A stretch of 41,465 nt of DNA from Gemmatimonadaceae bacterium (GCA_020852815.1 JADZAN010000037.1:1-41465); one strand, 5' to 3'; positions 17,406-26,623 are shown, counted from the first letter of the stretch. Notes: generated by a model from the sequence alone, not told the origin. Translations and numbers: made by a program.

Positions 17406-18224
17406 CTACGGAGGAAGCGATACCACACGTGCAGCGCTCCAGTGGGTGCCAAATCTGACACGGACCTCGTAAACCCCTGCGGACAACTGGAGGCGCGGGC
17501 GAGGAACGTCGAGCGCCAGATCGAAGACCATTCGCTTCTGTTCGTTGGCCGCGAACTCCGCTAAGCGTGGATCGGCAGTTGGAACAGATCCGCCCAACCG
17601 CTCATCCCCGCGTAGGAGCTGTAGAGCAAAGCCGTCACCGGCCGTTGTCCGGATGGCCGTCGGCTGCGGATTGCGCACCGTCGCAATGACTCGAAAGTGG
17701 CCGCCATCGATTGCCCGACTCGGTAATGGCGGATCAAGCACGAGCTCAACAGCTAACGACTCGGGTGGAAGAACGGAAAGGTTCTGCCGCAGCGTCCGCT
17801 CGTTTGGTGCTTCGACGCACTCAATCGAGCAATCCACGACTCCCCCGCAGGAATCAAGGAACTCTCGCGCTGGATGCCCGGACCGTCCGCGAAGCGCATG
17901 GAGCATCTCATGGCGCACGACGCGGCCCGCGTACACGAAGTCCTTCCCGACAACGATGCGCCTCGCGACATAGTCATAGTACGCCAACGCCTGAGACCCG
18001 GCACGGGCTTGTACCGCCGCCAGCGGCGCCCGGTACAACTCGATGCGATCAAAGCTCCCCGATATCCCGCTACACGCCTCCGTCATATCCCACCAGGTCA
18101 CGTACACGGGCGGGACGTCAAAGCGCTCTGCGCTTGCTGGAAAGTCAACGCGCACCTTGCACGCACTTGCCACCAAGCAGACCACTGCGAGCATGCGTTC
18201 CACCCGTCCCATGCGAACCCCCAA
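17406..18224 (-). CDS. Lipoprotein with HExxH motif, paralog of the gene at 10989
   Basis: A 272-residue predicted lipoprotein (lipobox VASAC, C22). It has the same plan as the gene at 10989: a YVTWWDMTEACSG block, HEMLHALRGRSGHP (105-118), a cysteine cluster C-GGVVDC-SIEC, and a C-terminal beta-rich domain ending GVYEVRVRFGTHW. Both copies keep HExxH and a third histidine eight residues after the second, plausible zinc ligands, so a small secreted metallopeptidase is likely but unproven. The start is 36 bases inside the cassette boundary at 18260, and a site follows the stop immediately. GTG/ATG alternatives at 18212 and 18194 are possible. Confidence 0.7.
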   Translation of the reverse strand: MGVRMGRVERMLAVVCLVASACKVRVDFPASAERFDVPPVYVTWWDMTEACSGISGSFDRIELYRAPLAAVQARAGSQALAYYDYVARRIVVGKDFVYAGRVVRHEMLHALRGRSGHPAREFLDSCGGVVDCSIECVEAPNERTLRQNLSVLPPESLAVELVLDPPLPSRAIDGGHFRVIATVRNPQPTAIRTTAGDGFALQLLRGDERLGGSVPTADPRLAEFAANEQKRMVFDLALDVPRPRLQLSAGVYEVRVRFGTHWSAARVVSLPP

Positions 18225-18253
18225 ACTGTTCGTCGCTTCGGTCGTCTGGTTCC

Positions 18254-18317
18254 GCCTAACAACGCTACGGTTCAGCGGCGGGCCGCGCAGCGGACCGTCC
18301 GCTGCAACCGGTTGTGA
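18254..18317 (-). other. attC integron recombination site
   Basis: A 64-base site. GCCTAAC (18254-18260) is a perfect core (GTTAGGC on the minus strand). The inner arms GGTTCAGCGG and CCGCTGCAACC pair as GGTT-CAGCGG with GGTTGCAGCGG, leaving the single unpaired G on the right. The right outer end GTTGTGA is a weaker match. It closes the 8.4-kb restriction block. Confidence 0.82.
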
Positions 18318-18342
18318 TGGCGCGTTTCATCGCGTACCTGAT

Positions 18343-18576
18343 TCACTGACGACGCCTGCGGATACCGTTCACCCAGTTTTCGAGGGTCTCGATGTCGGCC
18401 TTGAGAGCACCAGGGTCAGGGATGTCCGCTCGCGCCGCAGCTGCCTGGTCATGGCCGGGAAGCCACCTGGAGCATTTCGTCATGGCCGCCTCTACGGTCC
18501 GGCAGTCTTCCGCTGTGATGTCCGCCATCTTGCCGATCTGCTGGGTCTGCACGCCAGGTCTATACCGCTCGACCAC
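18343..18576 (-). CDS. Small hypothetical protein after the RloC-like gene
   Basis: A 77-residue frame from a GTG at 18576 to a stop 23 bases before the attC. The C-terminal part, ADIETLENWVNGIRRRRQ, looks like a charged helix. The frame stays open for another 28 codons upstream (FYEREAWERGLEEVLLGGV) to a TGA at about 18662, just after the rloC stop, so the real gene may be longer and 5'-damaged. It has two cysteines and no known domain. Its position directly after the anticodon nuclease makes it a candidate regulator or immunity partner, but this is only positional. Confidence 0.4.
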   Translation of the reverse strand: MVERYRPGVQTQQIGKMADITAEDCRTVEAAMTKCSRWLPGHDQAAAARADIPDPGALKADIETLENWVNGIRRRRQ

Positions 18577-18671
18577 CCCACCAAGAAGGACTTCCTCGAG
18601 TCCGCGTTCCCATGCCTCACGCTCGTAGAATCTTCAATGCACGTCTCGGCTCCGCTTCTCGACGACAATGC

Positions 18672-20906
18672 TCACTCTTCACGCTCCGAGACGGATTCCT
18701 CTACGTACGCGTCTCCCATCATCATCCGATAATGTGCCCAGTGGTCCGATTTCCTGAAGATCTCCATGAAGACCTGTAAGTACACATCAACTGTCGCCTC
18801 AGCACTCGACACGAAGAGATCGTCCAGGGCATGATGAGAACCCGCGTTCACCCAAGAGAACAATGACTTGCAGATCAACTTCTCCTTCCCTTCGAACTTT
18901 GTGCAGATCTGGTCCGGATCAACCCCGCCCAGAATCTTGAAATAGTTCTCAAGAATTCGCCTGAGGGTATTCTGAATGGTCAGCGACGAGCGATTCGGAT
19001 TCCTCACTTCAGACCACAGCAATTCGTAGGAAGTCTTGATCGGATTGGTTGAATGACCGTCCAACATCGATACGGCTCCGGATTTTCTGGCTACCCAGAA
19101 GGTTTCCTCATTCATCGCCTGATCTTTGCTTCGCCTCGGGTTGAACGTGATTTCCCGGTGGAAATACACATTGTGGGTAAGAACGAAAACCTGCCTGACG
19201 TGCCCGGAGGCGCCACGGACTTCTTCGAACAGTCCTTTGATGAGGCTTCCCACAATGAACAGAATGTCGCTGTCGAGGCTCGACACGGGATCGTCGAACA
19301 CGACCACTCGATCGGCAGTCATGCCGCTTTCCTGGTGGCTCCCCTTCAACAGGTGGTAGAAATACAGGAAGGTGACGAAGTTCTTCTCGCCTTCGCTTAA
19401 CGTGGTCTTGGCATCGGTACCATCCTGACGAACCAGCTTGTAGGAGGTGCCGTTCGCTGCCTTGGCCAGCGCAAAGGCATGGAAGCCAAACGAGGACAAC
19501 AGAGCGTTGATTGCGTTGATCGTCGGCTGAACGCTTGTTGTCTGTTTCTCCAGGTTCTGTATCTCAGTGGTTTTCTGGCTCCTCTCTTGAGTTGCCGTCG
19601 CGATCTGGTCATTGAGGTTGGATATGGCTTTGCTCAGCCCATCTTTCGCCGTCTTGAACGCTGCGAGGTCGGTTTTCAGTTCTTCAAGCACGAACCTCCA
19701 TACCTGTGCTGTCAGCGATTTGCGCTCCGCCCCCAAGTTGGCAACCATTCTGTTATGGTCCGCAATACTGCTGTTTGCAGAGTCGATCAACGCTGTGACC
19801 GCCAATGCGACGCTGCCGAGCGGTTCCAACTCAACTACCTGACTTGCCTCCTTTTTCTTTCCCGCGAGGCGCTGATTATTGAGCGTGATCTTTGCATCAA
19901 GCAGCTCCTTTTCGGACTTCAGCTTCTCGACGTCGAGGAACCTGGATGGCGATCCGATAATTGCCGCAAGCTGTTGCTGAACACGTTCGGACTCGGTTGT
20001 ATAGTTGATTACGAGACCGTCAATCGCCTTGCTGTCCGCCGTGAACGTCTCGTCGAAGTACTCGTTCAGACTCCGAGCAAACGATTCGTCCGTGCTTTGC
20101 TGACAGAACGGGCACGTCCGATCATTGACTTCGTAGAACGAACGCCCTTGTTGGACCCAGTCGCTGTTTCCCAGTCTTGTGATCATTGCGGCGATATCGA
20201 CATCATCCTTGCCAATCACCCGCTTCTTCAGAATGGGATTCCCTTCATGGGCCAGGAGGTTGCTCGTGTCGATAGAGGCAATCGTAGGTTCGGTGGTGGG
20301 AGTTTGACCGAAGATGGTTTCGGCCTTCTTCTCCAGGTCCGCCAGCGGCTGGAGGGCGGCCTGATTGGAGCCTGATTCCTGGAGAACTTTAGTCTTGAAG
20401 TTCTCCGCTTTGTTCCGATACCCCTCGAAGGCACCCTGGAGTTTCGCATCGTGCTTCTGTTTCTGCGCCCAGCATTTGGCCTTGAAGCCATTTTCCAGGG
20501 TGGCAAGCTCACCCGTCTTGCCACCGGCGCCGTCATCCCCACGAAGGGTACGGGTCAGGTTTTCTATCGTTGCCGTGAGTTGATCACGCTCGGTTTTTGC
20601 CGCCGTGATCCTGGCAAGCGTTTCAGCTTGATCCTGGCCAAGCGTAAAGACGCCCTTCAGTTCGGTGGACTGATTGAAGTTCCGCTCCACGAAGTCGCTG
20701 TTGTACACCAACGCTTGCAGCTTCGTGCCGCCCTTCCACGTCGTTTGACAGGTCGGATAAGCGGTTTCATCGGCAATGATACGACTGATCGTCGTCTTTC
20801 CGGAACCATTTGAGCCGTATACGTAATTGAACTGCGATAGGCCGGCCATCTCTACTGGTGTGTCGCCATAGGTAGCGACTTGGGCGATGCGGATGGACTC
20901 GATCAT
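18672..20906 (-). CDS. rloC: RloC-like anticodon nuclease (ABC/SMC-type ATPase with zinc-hook motif)
   Basis: A 744-residue protein. Walker A is GSNGSGKTT (31-39), then a long coiled-coil region with a CPFC motif at 265-268 that resembles the zinc hook of RloC and Rad50, then the ABC signature LSEGEK (503-508), Walker B VVVFDDP (534-540) and H-loop LTHN (576-579). The C-terminal domain keeps R649-x3-E653 and H691/H692, matching the Arg-Glu-His triad spacing of PrrC/RloC anticodon nucleases. In studied members the ATPase senses DNA trouble and licenses cleavage of tRNA at the wobble position. The length fits RloC. It overlaps the hsdMS stop by four bases (ATGA), so it is co-translated with the restriction system it backs up. 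Its DNA is visibly more AT-rich than its neighbours. Confidence 0.85.
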   Translation of the reverse strand: MIESIRIAQVATYGDTPVEMAGLSQFNYVYGSNGSGKTTISRIIADETAYPTCQTTWKGGTKLQALVYNSDFVERNFNQSTELKGVFTLGQDQAETLARITAAKTERDQLTATIENLTRTLRGDDGAGGKTGELATLENGFKAKCWAQKQKHDAKLQGAFEGYRNKAENFKTKVLQESGSNQAALQPLADLEKKAETIFGQTPTTEPTIASIDTSNLLAHEGNPILKKRVIGKDDVDIAAMITRLGNSDWVQQGRSFYEVNDRTCPFCQQSTDESFARSLNEYFDETFTADSKAIDGLVINYTTESERVQQQLAAIIGSPSRFLDVEKLKSEKELLDAKITLNNQRLAGKKKEASQVVELEPLGSVALAVTALIDSANSSIADHNRMVANLGAERKSLTAQVWRFVLEELKTDLAAFKTAKDGLSKAISNLNDQIATATQERSQKTTEIQNLEKQTTSVQPTINAINALLSSFGFHAFALAKAANGTSYKLVRQDGTDAKTTLSEGEKNFVTFLYFYHLLKGSHQESGMTADRVVVFDDPVSSLDSDILFIVGSLIKGLFEEVRGASGHVRQVFVLTHNVYFHREITFNPRRSKDQAMNEETFWVARKSGAVSMLDGHSTNPIKTSYELLWSEVRNPNRSSLTIQNTLRRILENYFKILGGVDPDQICTKFEGKEKLICKSLFSWVNAGSHHALDDLFVSSAEATVDVYLQVFMEIFRKSDHWAHYRMMMGDAYVEESVSEREE

Positions 20907-23404
20907 TGCACGCTTCTCTCCGGCTCCTCGCCCCAGATGCGGGCGAGGGTGGCCTGGATCTTCTCCTCCATGCGGGCGACGAGGTCGCGGTTGGCGGCGA
21001 CTAGCACCTGCTCGGCCTCGATCTCCGCGACGATGGTTTGCTGCGTGGTAAGCGGTGGGAGGGGGATTTCAACGGTCTTTAGAATCTCAATGTTGATGTT
21101 CTTCTGTGCCGATTGCGGGGCAACATCGTTGAGGTGCTGCTTCTTGGTACGCATAACGACTTCCAAGTAGCGGACGTCTGTCCCCGGTTTCGGAATCAAG
21201 GCGACCACGCTGTCGGGAAAACAGGACGGAAAATCGAGAACGGCGGTGTCCCCGATGTTCGCAGCAATCGTGATGACAACGACGGGCGGCTGGAAGAGCT
21301 TGCTCACGGAGAGACCTTCTTGGTTCAAGGTCTGCGTGAATGTGATCTTTCCACCGTTCGCGGCGCGAACCACATCGCCCGTCTGGATGAATGGATACTC
21401 GCCGCCGTAGAAGCGGGGCTCGTTTCTTGGTCGGTGCGAGAACTTACCTCGTTGGATGTCGCACGCCGCTTCTAGCGGCACCATCGGCCAGTCGGAGTGG
21501 ATGGGGATGTGGGGGCGGTAGTTGTCGAGGACGGCGCGGGCGCCGTCGATGACCTTCTGGTAGCCCTCGATCTCCGCCACAATCTCCTTCTGCACATCCA
21601 GCGGCGGAATGGGAATGTGGAGGTCCGAAAGAAAGCTTCTCGTGACTCCGCGTACTCCGATGCCCTGGGCGCTTTTTTCAACGACCTGAGCAATGTGGTT
21701 GGCCGCGACAAACAAGAACGCAGGCGCAAGGCGCTGATCGTCTTGAGAAACAAGGGCCGTGAGGTCTTGGTTGATAGCATAGTAATCGTCAGCGAATGCA
21801 TACTTCCCGACGGACACGCGAGTGATGATGATCGTTGAGCCCTTGGGTGCGACTCGCGTCGAAGTCTCTTGAATTGCCGCGTTCGAAATCAGTTCGAAAG
21901 CAGTGATATTCCCACGGTCGTCAATGTGCTTTGACGAAATCCATTTCACAGAGCCGTTTGTCCAATAGCGTTCGTTTTGTTTGGATGGAGTCGCTCCACC
22001 GATTAGGTCACACAGCTCACCAAGCGGTGCGGTCGGGAACGATAAGAGTCGTGTCCCATTCTCCCGATACCGCTCCCCGCACAGGTTATAGTCGTCGTTC
22101 GCTGCAATCTTCTCCTTCGGCACTACGAGCCCGAGCGTCGGCGTGAAATCCTCCACCGATTCCCGCGCGCGCAGGCGGCGCAGGTACTCGGCAATCTCGG
22201 CGCGGATCTGGGGCAGGTCGTTCCTGTCGATGGGGCGACGCTGGGCGCCGAGGTTGAAGCCGTCGTTCTCGATCTTGAAGAAGCCGATGCGGTCTGTCTG
22301 TTTCGCCAGCGCCTTGTCGAGAATCAGGATCGAGGTCTTGACGCCGGAGTACGGGTTGAACACGCCCGCCGGCAGCGAGACGACGGCGACGAGGTAATCC
22401 TCCACCAGCATCTTGCGCAGTTGCGTGTACGCGGTCTGGCTCTGGAAGATGATGCCCTCCGGCACGATGATGCCGGCGCGGCCGCCGGGCGTGAGGTGCT
22501 CGGCCATGTAGTCCACGAACAGCACCTCGCTGCGCTTGCTCTGCACACTGAAGCGGTTGTGCGGCTTGATGCCGCCCTTCGGCGACATGAACGGGGGGTT
22601 GGCGAGGATGACGTCGGCGTACTCGTTCCAGCGGTCCTGGCTGGTGAGCGTGTCGTACTCGTAGATGTGCGGGTCGGTGAAGCCGTGCAGGTACAGGTTC
22701 ACCAGCGACAGGCGCACCATGTCGGGCGAGATGTCGTAGCCCTTGAAGTTGGCCGCCAGCCGCCCGCGCTCGTCGGGCGTGAGCGTGCTGTTGCCGTCCT
22801 GATCGGTGTTGTCCTTGAGGATGTGCTTGAAGGACGAGATCAGGAACCCGGCGGTGCCGCAGGCGGGGTCGAGCACGGCCTCGGACTTCTTCGGGTCCAC
22901 TACCGCGACGATGAAGTCAATGATGTGGCGCGGGGTGCGGAACTGGCCGGCGTCGCCCTGGCTGCCCAGCACCGAGAGCAGGTACTCGAAAGCGTCGCCC
23001 AGGCGCTCGGAGTGGTCGTACTCGAACTCGTCGATGATCTTGAGGAAGGCCCGCAGCGTCTCCGGGTCGCGGTAGGGCAGATAGGCGTTCTTGAAGATGT
23101 CGCGGAAGAGCGGCGGGATGCCGGGGTTCTCCGGCATCTTGGCGATGGCCTCGGCGTAGAGGTTCAGGGTCTCGTGGCCGCCGAGCCCCGAGCGCATCAG
23201 CTTCGCCCAGCCGTAGCGGGCGTAGCCGTTGGCGAAGAACTTGCGGCTGCCGCCCAGCTCCTCGGCCTCCAGGTCCATGTCGTCCATGAACTTGTAGATC
23301 AGCGCGATGGTGATCTGCTCGACCTGACTCTTGGGGTCGGGCACCTTGCCCACGAGGATGTCGCGGGCGGTGTCGATGCGGCGTTTGGTGTTGGTGTCGA
23401 GCAT
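20903..23404 (-). CDS. hsdMS: Fused type I restriction methylase-specificity protein (HsdM-HsdS)
   Basis: An 833-residue fusion. Residues 1 to about 450 are an HsdM N6-adenine methylase: an N-terminal helical domain, motif I DPACGTAGFL (179-188) and motif IV NPPF (269-272). From about 465 the protein continues as HsdS-like sequence with two target-recognition regions, the first starting APLGELCDLIGGATP, the second WPMVPLEAACDIQRGKFS, each ended by an IPIPPLDVQKEIVAEIE or IPLPPLTTQQTIVAEIE helix motif. Type I systems usually encode M and S separately. The two halves of the bipartite target and methylation of adenine are inferred. It overlaps rloC by four bases and starts next to the yhcG remnant. 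Confidence 0.92.
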   Translation of the reverse strand: MLDTNTKRRIDTARDILVGKVPDPKSQVEQITIALIYKFMDDMDLEAEELGGSRKFFANGYARYGWAKLMRSGLGGHETLNLYAEAIAKMPENPGIPPLFRDIFKNAYLPYRDPETLRAFLKIIDEFEYDHSERLGDAFEYLLSVLGSQGDAGQFRTPRHIIDFIVAVVDPKKSEAVLDPACGTAGFLISSFKHILKDNTDQDGNSTLTPDERGRLAANFKGYDISPDMVRLSLVNLYLHGFTDPHIYEYDTLTSQDRWNEYADVILANPPFMSPKGGIKPHNRFSVQSKRSEVLFVDYMAEHLTPGGRAGIIVPEGIIFQSQTAYTQLRKMLVEDYLVAVVSLPAGVFNPYSGVKTSILILDKALAKQTDRIGFFKIENDGFNLGAQRRPIDRNDLPQIRAEIAEYLRRLRARESVEDFTPTLGLVVPKEKIAANDDYNLCGERYRENGTRLLSFPTAPLGELCDLIGGATPSKQNERYWTNGSVKWISSKHIDDRGNITAFELISNAAIQETSTRVAPKGSTIIITRVSVGKYAFADDYYAINQDLTALVSQDDQRLAPAFLFVAANHIAQVVEKSAQGIGVRGVTRSFLSDLHIPIPPLDVQKEIVAEIEGYQKVIDGARAVLDNYRPHIPIHSDWPMVPLEAACDIQRGKFSHRPRNEPRFYGGEYPFIQTGDVVRAANGGKITFTQTLNQEGLSVSKLFQPPVVVITIAANIGDTAVLDFPSCFPDSVVALIPKPGTDVRYLEVVMRTKKQHLNDVAPQSAQKNINIEILKTVEIPLPPLTTQQTIVAEIEAEQVLVAANRDLVARMEEKIQATLARIWGEEPERSVQ

Positions 23405-24040
23405 CTATTTCAGCTTCTTTCGTGTCTTCGTTGAGCGTCCGCGTTCCGTGATTCCGCGGCGCTCCAGCATCGCCCGCGTCTTCTGCAGGTCAGCCGCGAT
23501 CAGCTTTTCGTCGGGCAGGAACGTACGGTACTCGGTAGCGAGGACCTTGTTCGGCAGGTTACCGAGCGCGTACCGGGCCAGGGCTTCGTCCTTCTGGGCG
23601 CAAAGGATCAGACCCACCGGCGGATTCTCTCCGTCGTGCATCCAGTGTTCTGTCGCGTAGGATCGCTGGGTTGCGGGCGCGCGCCCTTCGCGAGCATCGC
23701 CGACTTGTTCCGAGAGAGGGCCGTGCGTTCGTAGAACTGGGACTGGATCTGGCGGTCGAGCTGACGCACGGACCAGCCGGCGCGCAAGGCTTCGGTCTCA
23801 TAGAAGGTCCTGGCGTGCTCGTTGTCGAGTGCCAGAAGGCGAACGTACGCTGACCAAGGCAGTGGAAAGCTAGCGGCGATCGGGACCAGGTCGGATTCTG
23901 CAGACACCGTCTGCAGAGTCGGCCAGGCCAAGTAGAACGCCTTCATCTGCCAGACGTTGCGAACGGAGAAGCCACGGCCGGAGCGAGGGGATCGACGGCC
24001 TTCGCCTGCCTCACGGTGGCCTTGCGTTTCGCGCCCATGG
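23405..24040 (-). pseudogene. Broken YhcG/DUF1016 PDDEXK nuclease gene
   Basis: Two pieces of a YhcG-family (DUF1016) protein remain. The N-terminal piece (about 24005-23682) reads GRGFSVRNVWQMKAFYLAWP, FPLPWSAYVRLLAL and FYETEALRAGWSVRQLDRQI. The C-terminal piece (23641-23405), in another frame, reads GENPPVGLILCAQKDEALAR and ALGNLPNKVLATEYRTFLP. The roughly 100-residue middle with the PD-(D/E)XK catalytic core is missing at 23640-23682, and the first residues before GRGF are frameshifted. Such genes often accompany type I restriction operons, and this one sits between hsdR and hsdMS, where an intact copy was presumably once co-transcribed. It is not expected to make a functional nuclease. 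Confidence 0.85.
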
Positions 24041-24046
24041 ACCCTC

Positions 24047-26587
24047 TCACGTGGCGAACTGGTTGAGGGATACGTAGTCCTTGACGTACTCCGGCACGAG
24101 CGTGCGGAACGGCTCGGGCACGGCGCGGAAGTCGCGGGTCGAGAACACGGGGTTAGTGGCCAGATCGGTGAACTGGCGCTGGTCGATGATGTCGCGCACG
24201 CGCCCGCTGGTGACGTAAGCCTTGAAGTAATGCTTGATCGCCGGTATCGCCGACGGCGGCTCGGGCACGTGGTCGGCGACGAACTTGGCGAACTCCTCTT
24301 CGAGCAGCTCGTCCTTGCTCTTGAAACGCGGGATCAGGCCGAAGACCTTCTCCAGGATCTCGCGCAGCGCGATGCGTCGGTCCACGGCGGCGGCCTTGCG
24401 CAGCTTGTCGAGGCTGTAGAATTCCTCGGGCTTGTCGAAGACCTCGCGGTTGACGTAGTCGATGACGCGATCCCACTGGCCGGCCTCGACGGCGGCGGCA
24501 ATGATCGGATCTTCACGAACGGTGTCTTCGAAGCGCTCGAAGAACATGCGGTCGATCTTCATGCCTTCGTAGCCGATCGTCTCTTCCCGCACGGACGCGA
24601 GGATGTCGGCGCCGAGGTGTTCGTACGTGCCCTCGTACACGACAGGCCCGGTGCCACCATCCTCTTCGCGCGGCTTGTCCGTCGGGCGCGGCAGCTTCAG
24701 CACCTCGTCGTAGTTGAACTCGTCCTCGAAGTACTCGCAGTTGGCGAAGAAGTCGAAGAGCTTGAAGGCGGTCTTCTGCGGCTGAGCGATGCTCTCGCGC
24801 AGCGAATCGTCGAACAGTTGCTCCAGGAAGTTGTGCTTGCGCGTTCCGCGACCGTTGATCTGGATGAAATCCGTGGGCGAGAAGATAGGGCGGAACAGGC
24901 CGAGGTTGAGGAGGTCGGTGCAGTCGTAGCCGGTGGTCATCATGCCGACCGTCACGCAAACGCGCGCCTTACTGGTCTTGTAGGCCGGGATGAAGTTGCC
25001 GGAGCCGAGCAGGTTGTTGTTGGCGAAGTTGATGGTGAACTGTTGGGCATCGGGCACCAGTGACGTGACTTGCACGGCGAAGTCGGACTGATACTTGCCC
25101 GGAAACATGCGGTCCGCGATCAGGTTGAACATCTGCGCCAGCTTGGCCGCGTGGTTCTGGCTGACCGCAAAGACGATGGACTTGCCGATCTCGCTGCTGA
25201 CGGGATCACGCAGGGCGTTTTCGAGATAGGTCTTGCAGAAGACGGCATTGGTGGCGTCGGAGAAGAAGCGCTTCTCGAACTCGCGCTGCTTGAAGGCCTC
25301 CTGCTGGTCTTCGCCGGTGTCATCGGTGAAGGAGACGATGAAGCCCTCGTCGGAGAGCAGCTCGGTGGTGACTTCCGTTCGCGCGTCCACCACCGTCGGG
25401 TTAATCAGGTAGCCGTCCTTCACGCCGTCGAGCAGGGAATAGCGGAAAGTCGGCTGCCCGCTCTCGCAGCCGAAGGTGCGGTAGGTGTCGAGAAGCAGGC
25501 GGCGCTCGGCCTCACGCGGATCTCGGGTGCCAGGGTTGTTCGCGTCGAAGCGACGGAGATAATCGCGAGGCGTTGCGGTCAGGCCGAGCTTGTAGCCGAT
25601 GAAGTAGTCGAACGCCGCGCGCGCATTGCCGCCTATGGAGCGGTGAGCCTCGTCCGAGATCACGAGGTCGAAGTCGGTCGGCGAGAAGAGGCGCTGGTAC
25701 TTGTTGTTGAAGAGCAGTGACTGCACCGTCGTGACCACGATCTCGGCGCGACGCCAGTCGTCGCGGTTCTCCTTGTAGATCACGGTCTGGAAGTCGGCCG
25801 ACAACAGCGCCGCGAACGCCTTCTTGGCCTGGTCTTCCAGTTCGAGACGGTCCACAAGGAAGAGCACGCGCCGGGCGTTGCCGGTGCGCAGGAAGAGCTT
25901 CACCACGGCGGCGGCGGTGAGCGTCTTGCCGGTGCCCGTCGCCATCTCGAACAGGAAGCGGTCCTTCCCGTCGCGAATGGCTGCCTGGAGTCGATGGATG
26001 GCGTTGAGCTGATAGGGGCGGAGGAATCGCAGCTTGTTGGCCTGGACGTACGCGGACCGCTCCGCCTCGTTCTTCCATCCGGCCTCGGACTGGTACGTCG
26101 GGCGCTGGCTCAGCGCGATGTAGTCGTCGGCGACGTGCTCGGCGATCAGGCTTTCCGGATTCGGCGTTACCTGCTTGTAGCCGGTTACCGAGTCAGGCGT
26201 CGGGAACGAGGTGATGACGTAAGGATTGCCGCGCTCCAGGTCCCAGAAGTAGTGCAGGTTGCCGTTGGAGAGGATGACGAAGCGACAGTTCTGCGAACGG
26301 GCGTACTTGCGGGCCTGTTCCTTGCCGACGAGCGGGTCTTTGTCTTCGGCCTTGGCCTCCAGAACGATCAGCGGGAAGCCGCGGGCATCGAGCAGGAGAA
26401 AGTCGACGAATCCCCGCTCAGCCTTCTCGAAGTTCTCGCCGAGCGAGTCGAGGTCGGCGGCCTTGATGGCCACGGTGGGCTCAAGCCGGATATTGGCCGG
26501 GCCGCTGCCGTCCGGGAAGAAGCGCCAGCCCGCTGCTTCGAGCAGCTTGTTGATCCTGATGCGGGCGGTGGCTTCCTTCTCGGACAC
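24047..26587 (-). CDS. hsdR: Type I restriction endonuclease R subunit (EcoEI-like)
   Basis: An 846-residue motor-nuclease subunit. The nuclease core has FVDFLL (D62) and LEAK (E77-x-K79), a PD-(D/E)XK site. The translocase has Walker A ATGTGKT (216-222), DEAH (312-315), LTATPRD, and later helicase motifs including TTGYDCTDLLNLG and QINGRGTRK. The C-terminal region holds the HsdM-contact domain found in EcoEI-type subunits. It would translocate and cut unmethylated DNA in complex with HsdMS. The start is 37 bases inside the integron-type boundary at 26630, so the promoter of the whole operon should lie in or next to the attC or upstream cassette. Confidence 0.94.
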   Translation of the reverse strand: MSEKEATARIRINKLLEAAGWRFFPDGSGPANIRLEPTVAIKAADLDSLGENFEKAERGFVDFLLLDARGFPLIVLEAKAEDKDPLVGKEQARKYARSQNCRFVILSNGNLHYFWDLERGNPYVITSFPTPDSVTGYKQVTPNPESLIAEHVADDYIALSQRPTYQSEAGWKNEAERSAYVQANKLRFLRPYQLNAIHRLQAAIRDGKDRFLFEMATGTGKTLTAAAVVKLFLRTGNARRVLFLVDRLELEDQAKKAFAALLSADFQTVIYKENRDDWRRAEIVVTTVQSLLFNNKYQRLFSPTDFDLVISDEAHRSIGGNARAAFDYFIGYKLGLTATPRDYLRRFDANNPGTRDPREAERRLLLDTYRTFGCESGQPTFRYSLLDGVKDGYLINPTVVDARTEVTTELLSDEGFIVSFTDDTGEDQQEAFKQREFEKRFFSDATNAVFCKTYLENALRDPVSSEIGKSIVFAVSQNHAAKLAQMFNLIADRMFPGKYQSDFAVQVTSLVPDAQQFTINFANNNLLGSGNFIPAYKTSKARVCVTVGMMTTGYDCTDLLNLGLFRPIFSPTDFIQINGRGTRKHNFLEQLFDDSLRESIAQPQKTAFKLFDFFANCEYFEDEFNYDEVLKLPRPTDKPREEDGGTGPVVYEGTYEHLGADILASVREETIGYEGMKIDRMFFERFEDTVREDPIIAAAVEAGQWDRVIDYVNREVFDKPEEFYSLDKLRKAAAVDRRIALREILEKVFGLIPRFKSKDELLEEEFAKFVADHVPEPPSAIPAIKHYFKAYVTSGRVRDIIDQRQFTDLATNPVFSTRDFRAVPEPFRTLVPEYVKDYVSLNQFAT

Positions 26588-26623
26588 TCAGTCTCCTCGT
26601 TCAGCGATCATGGTAGTCAAGCG

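Noticed and set aside
22421-25063. Long plus-strand frames over the restriction operon (about 340 and 370 codons).
   Set aside because: They are antisense shadows of hsdMS and hsdR and are Val/Glu/Leu-rich without any domain.
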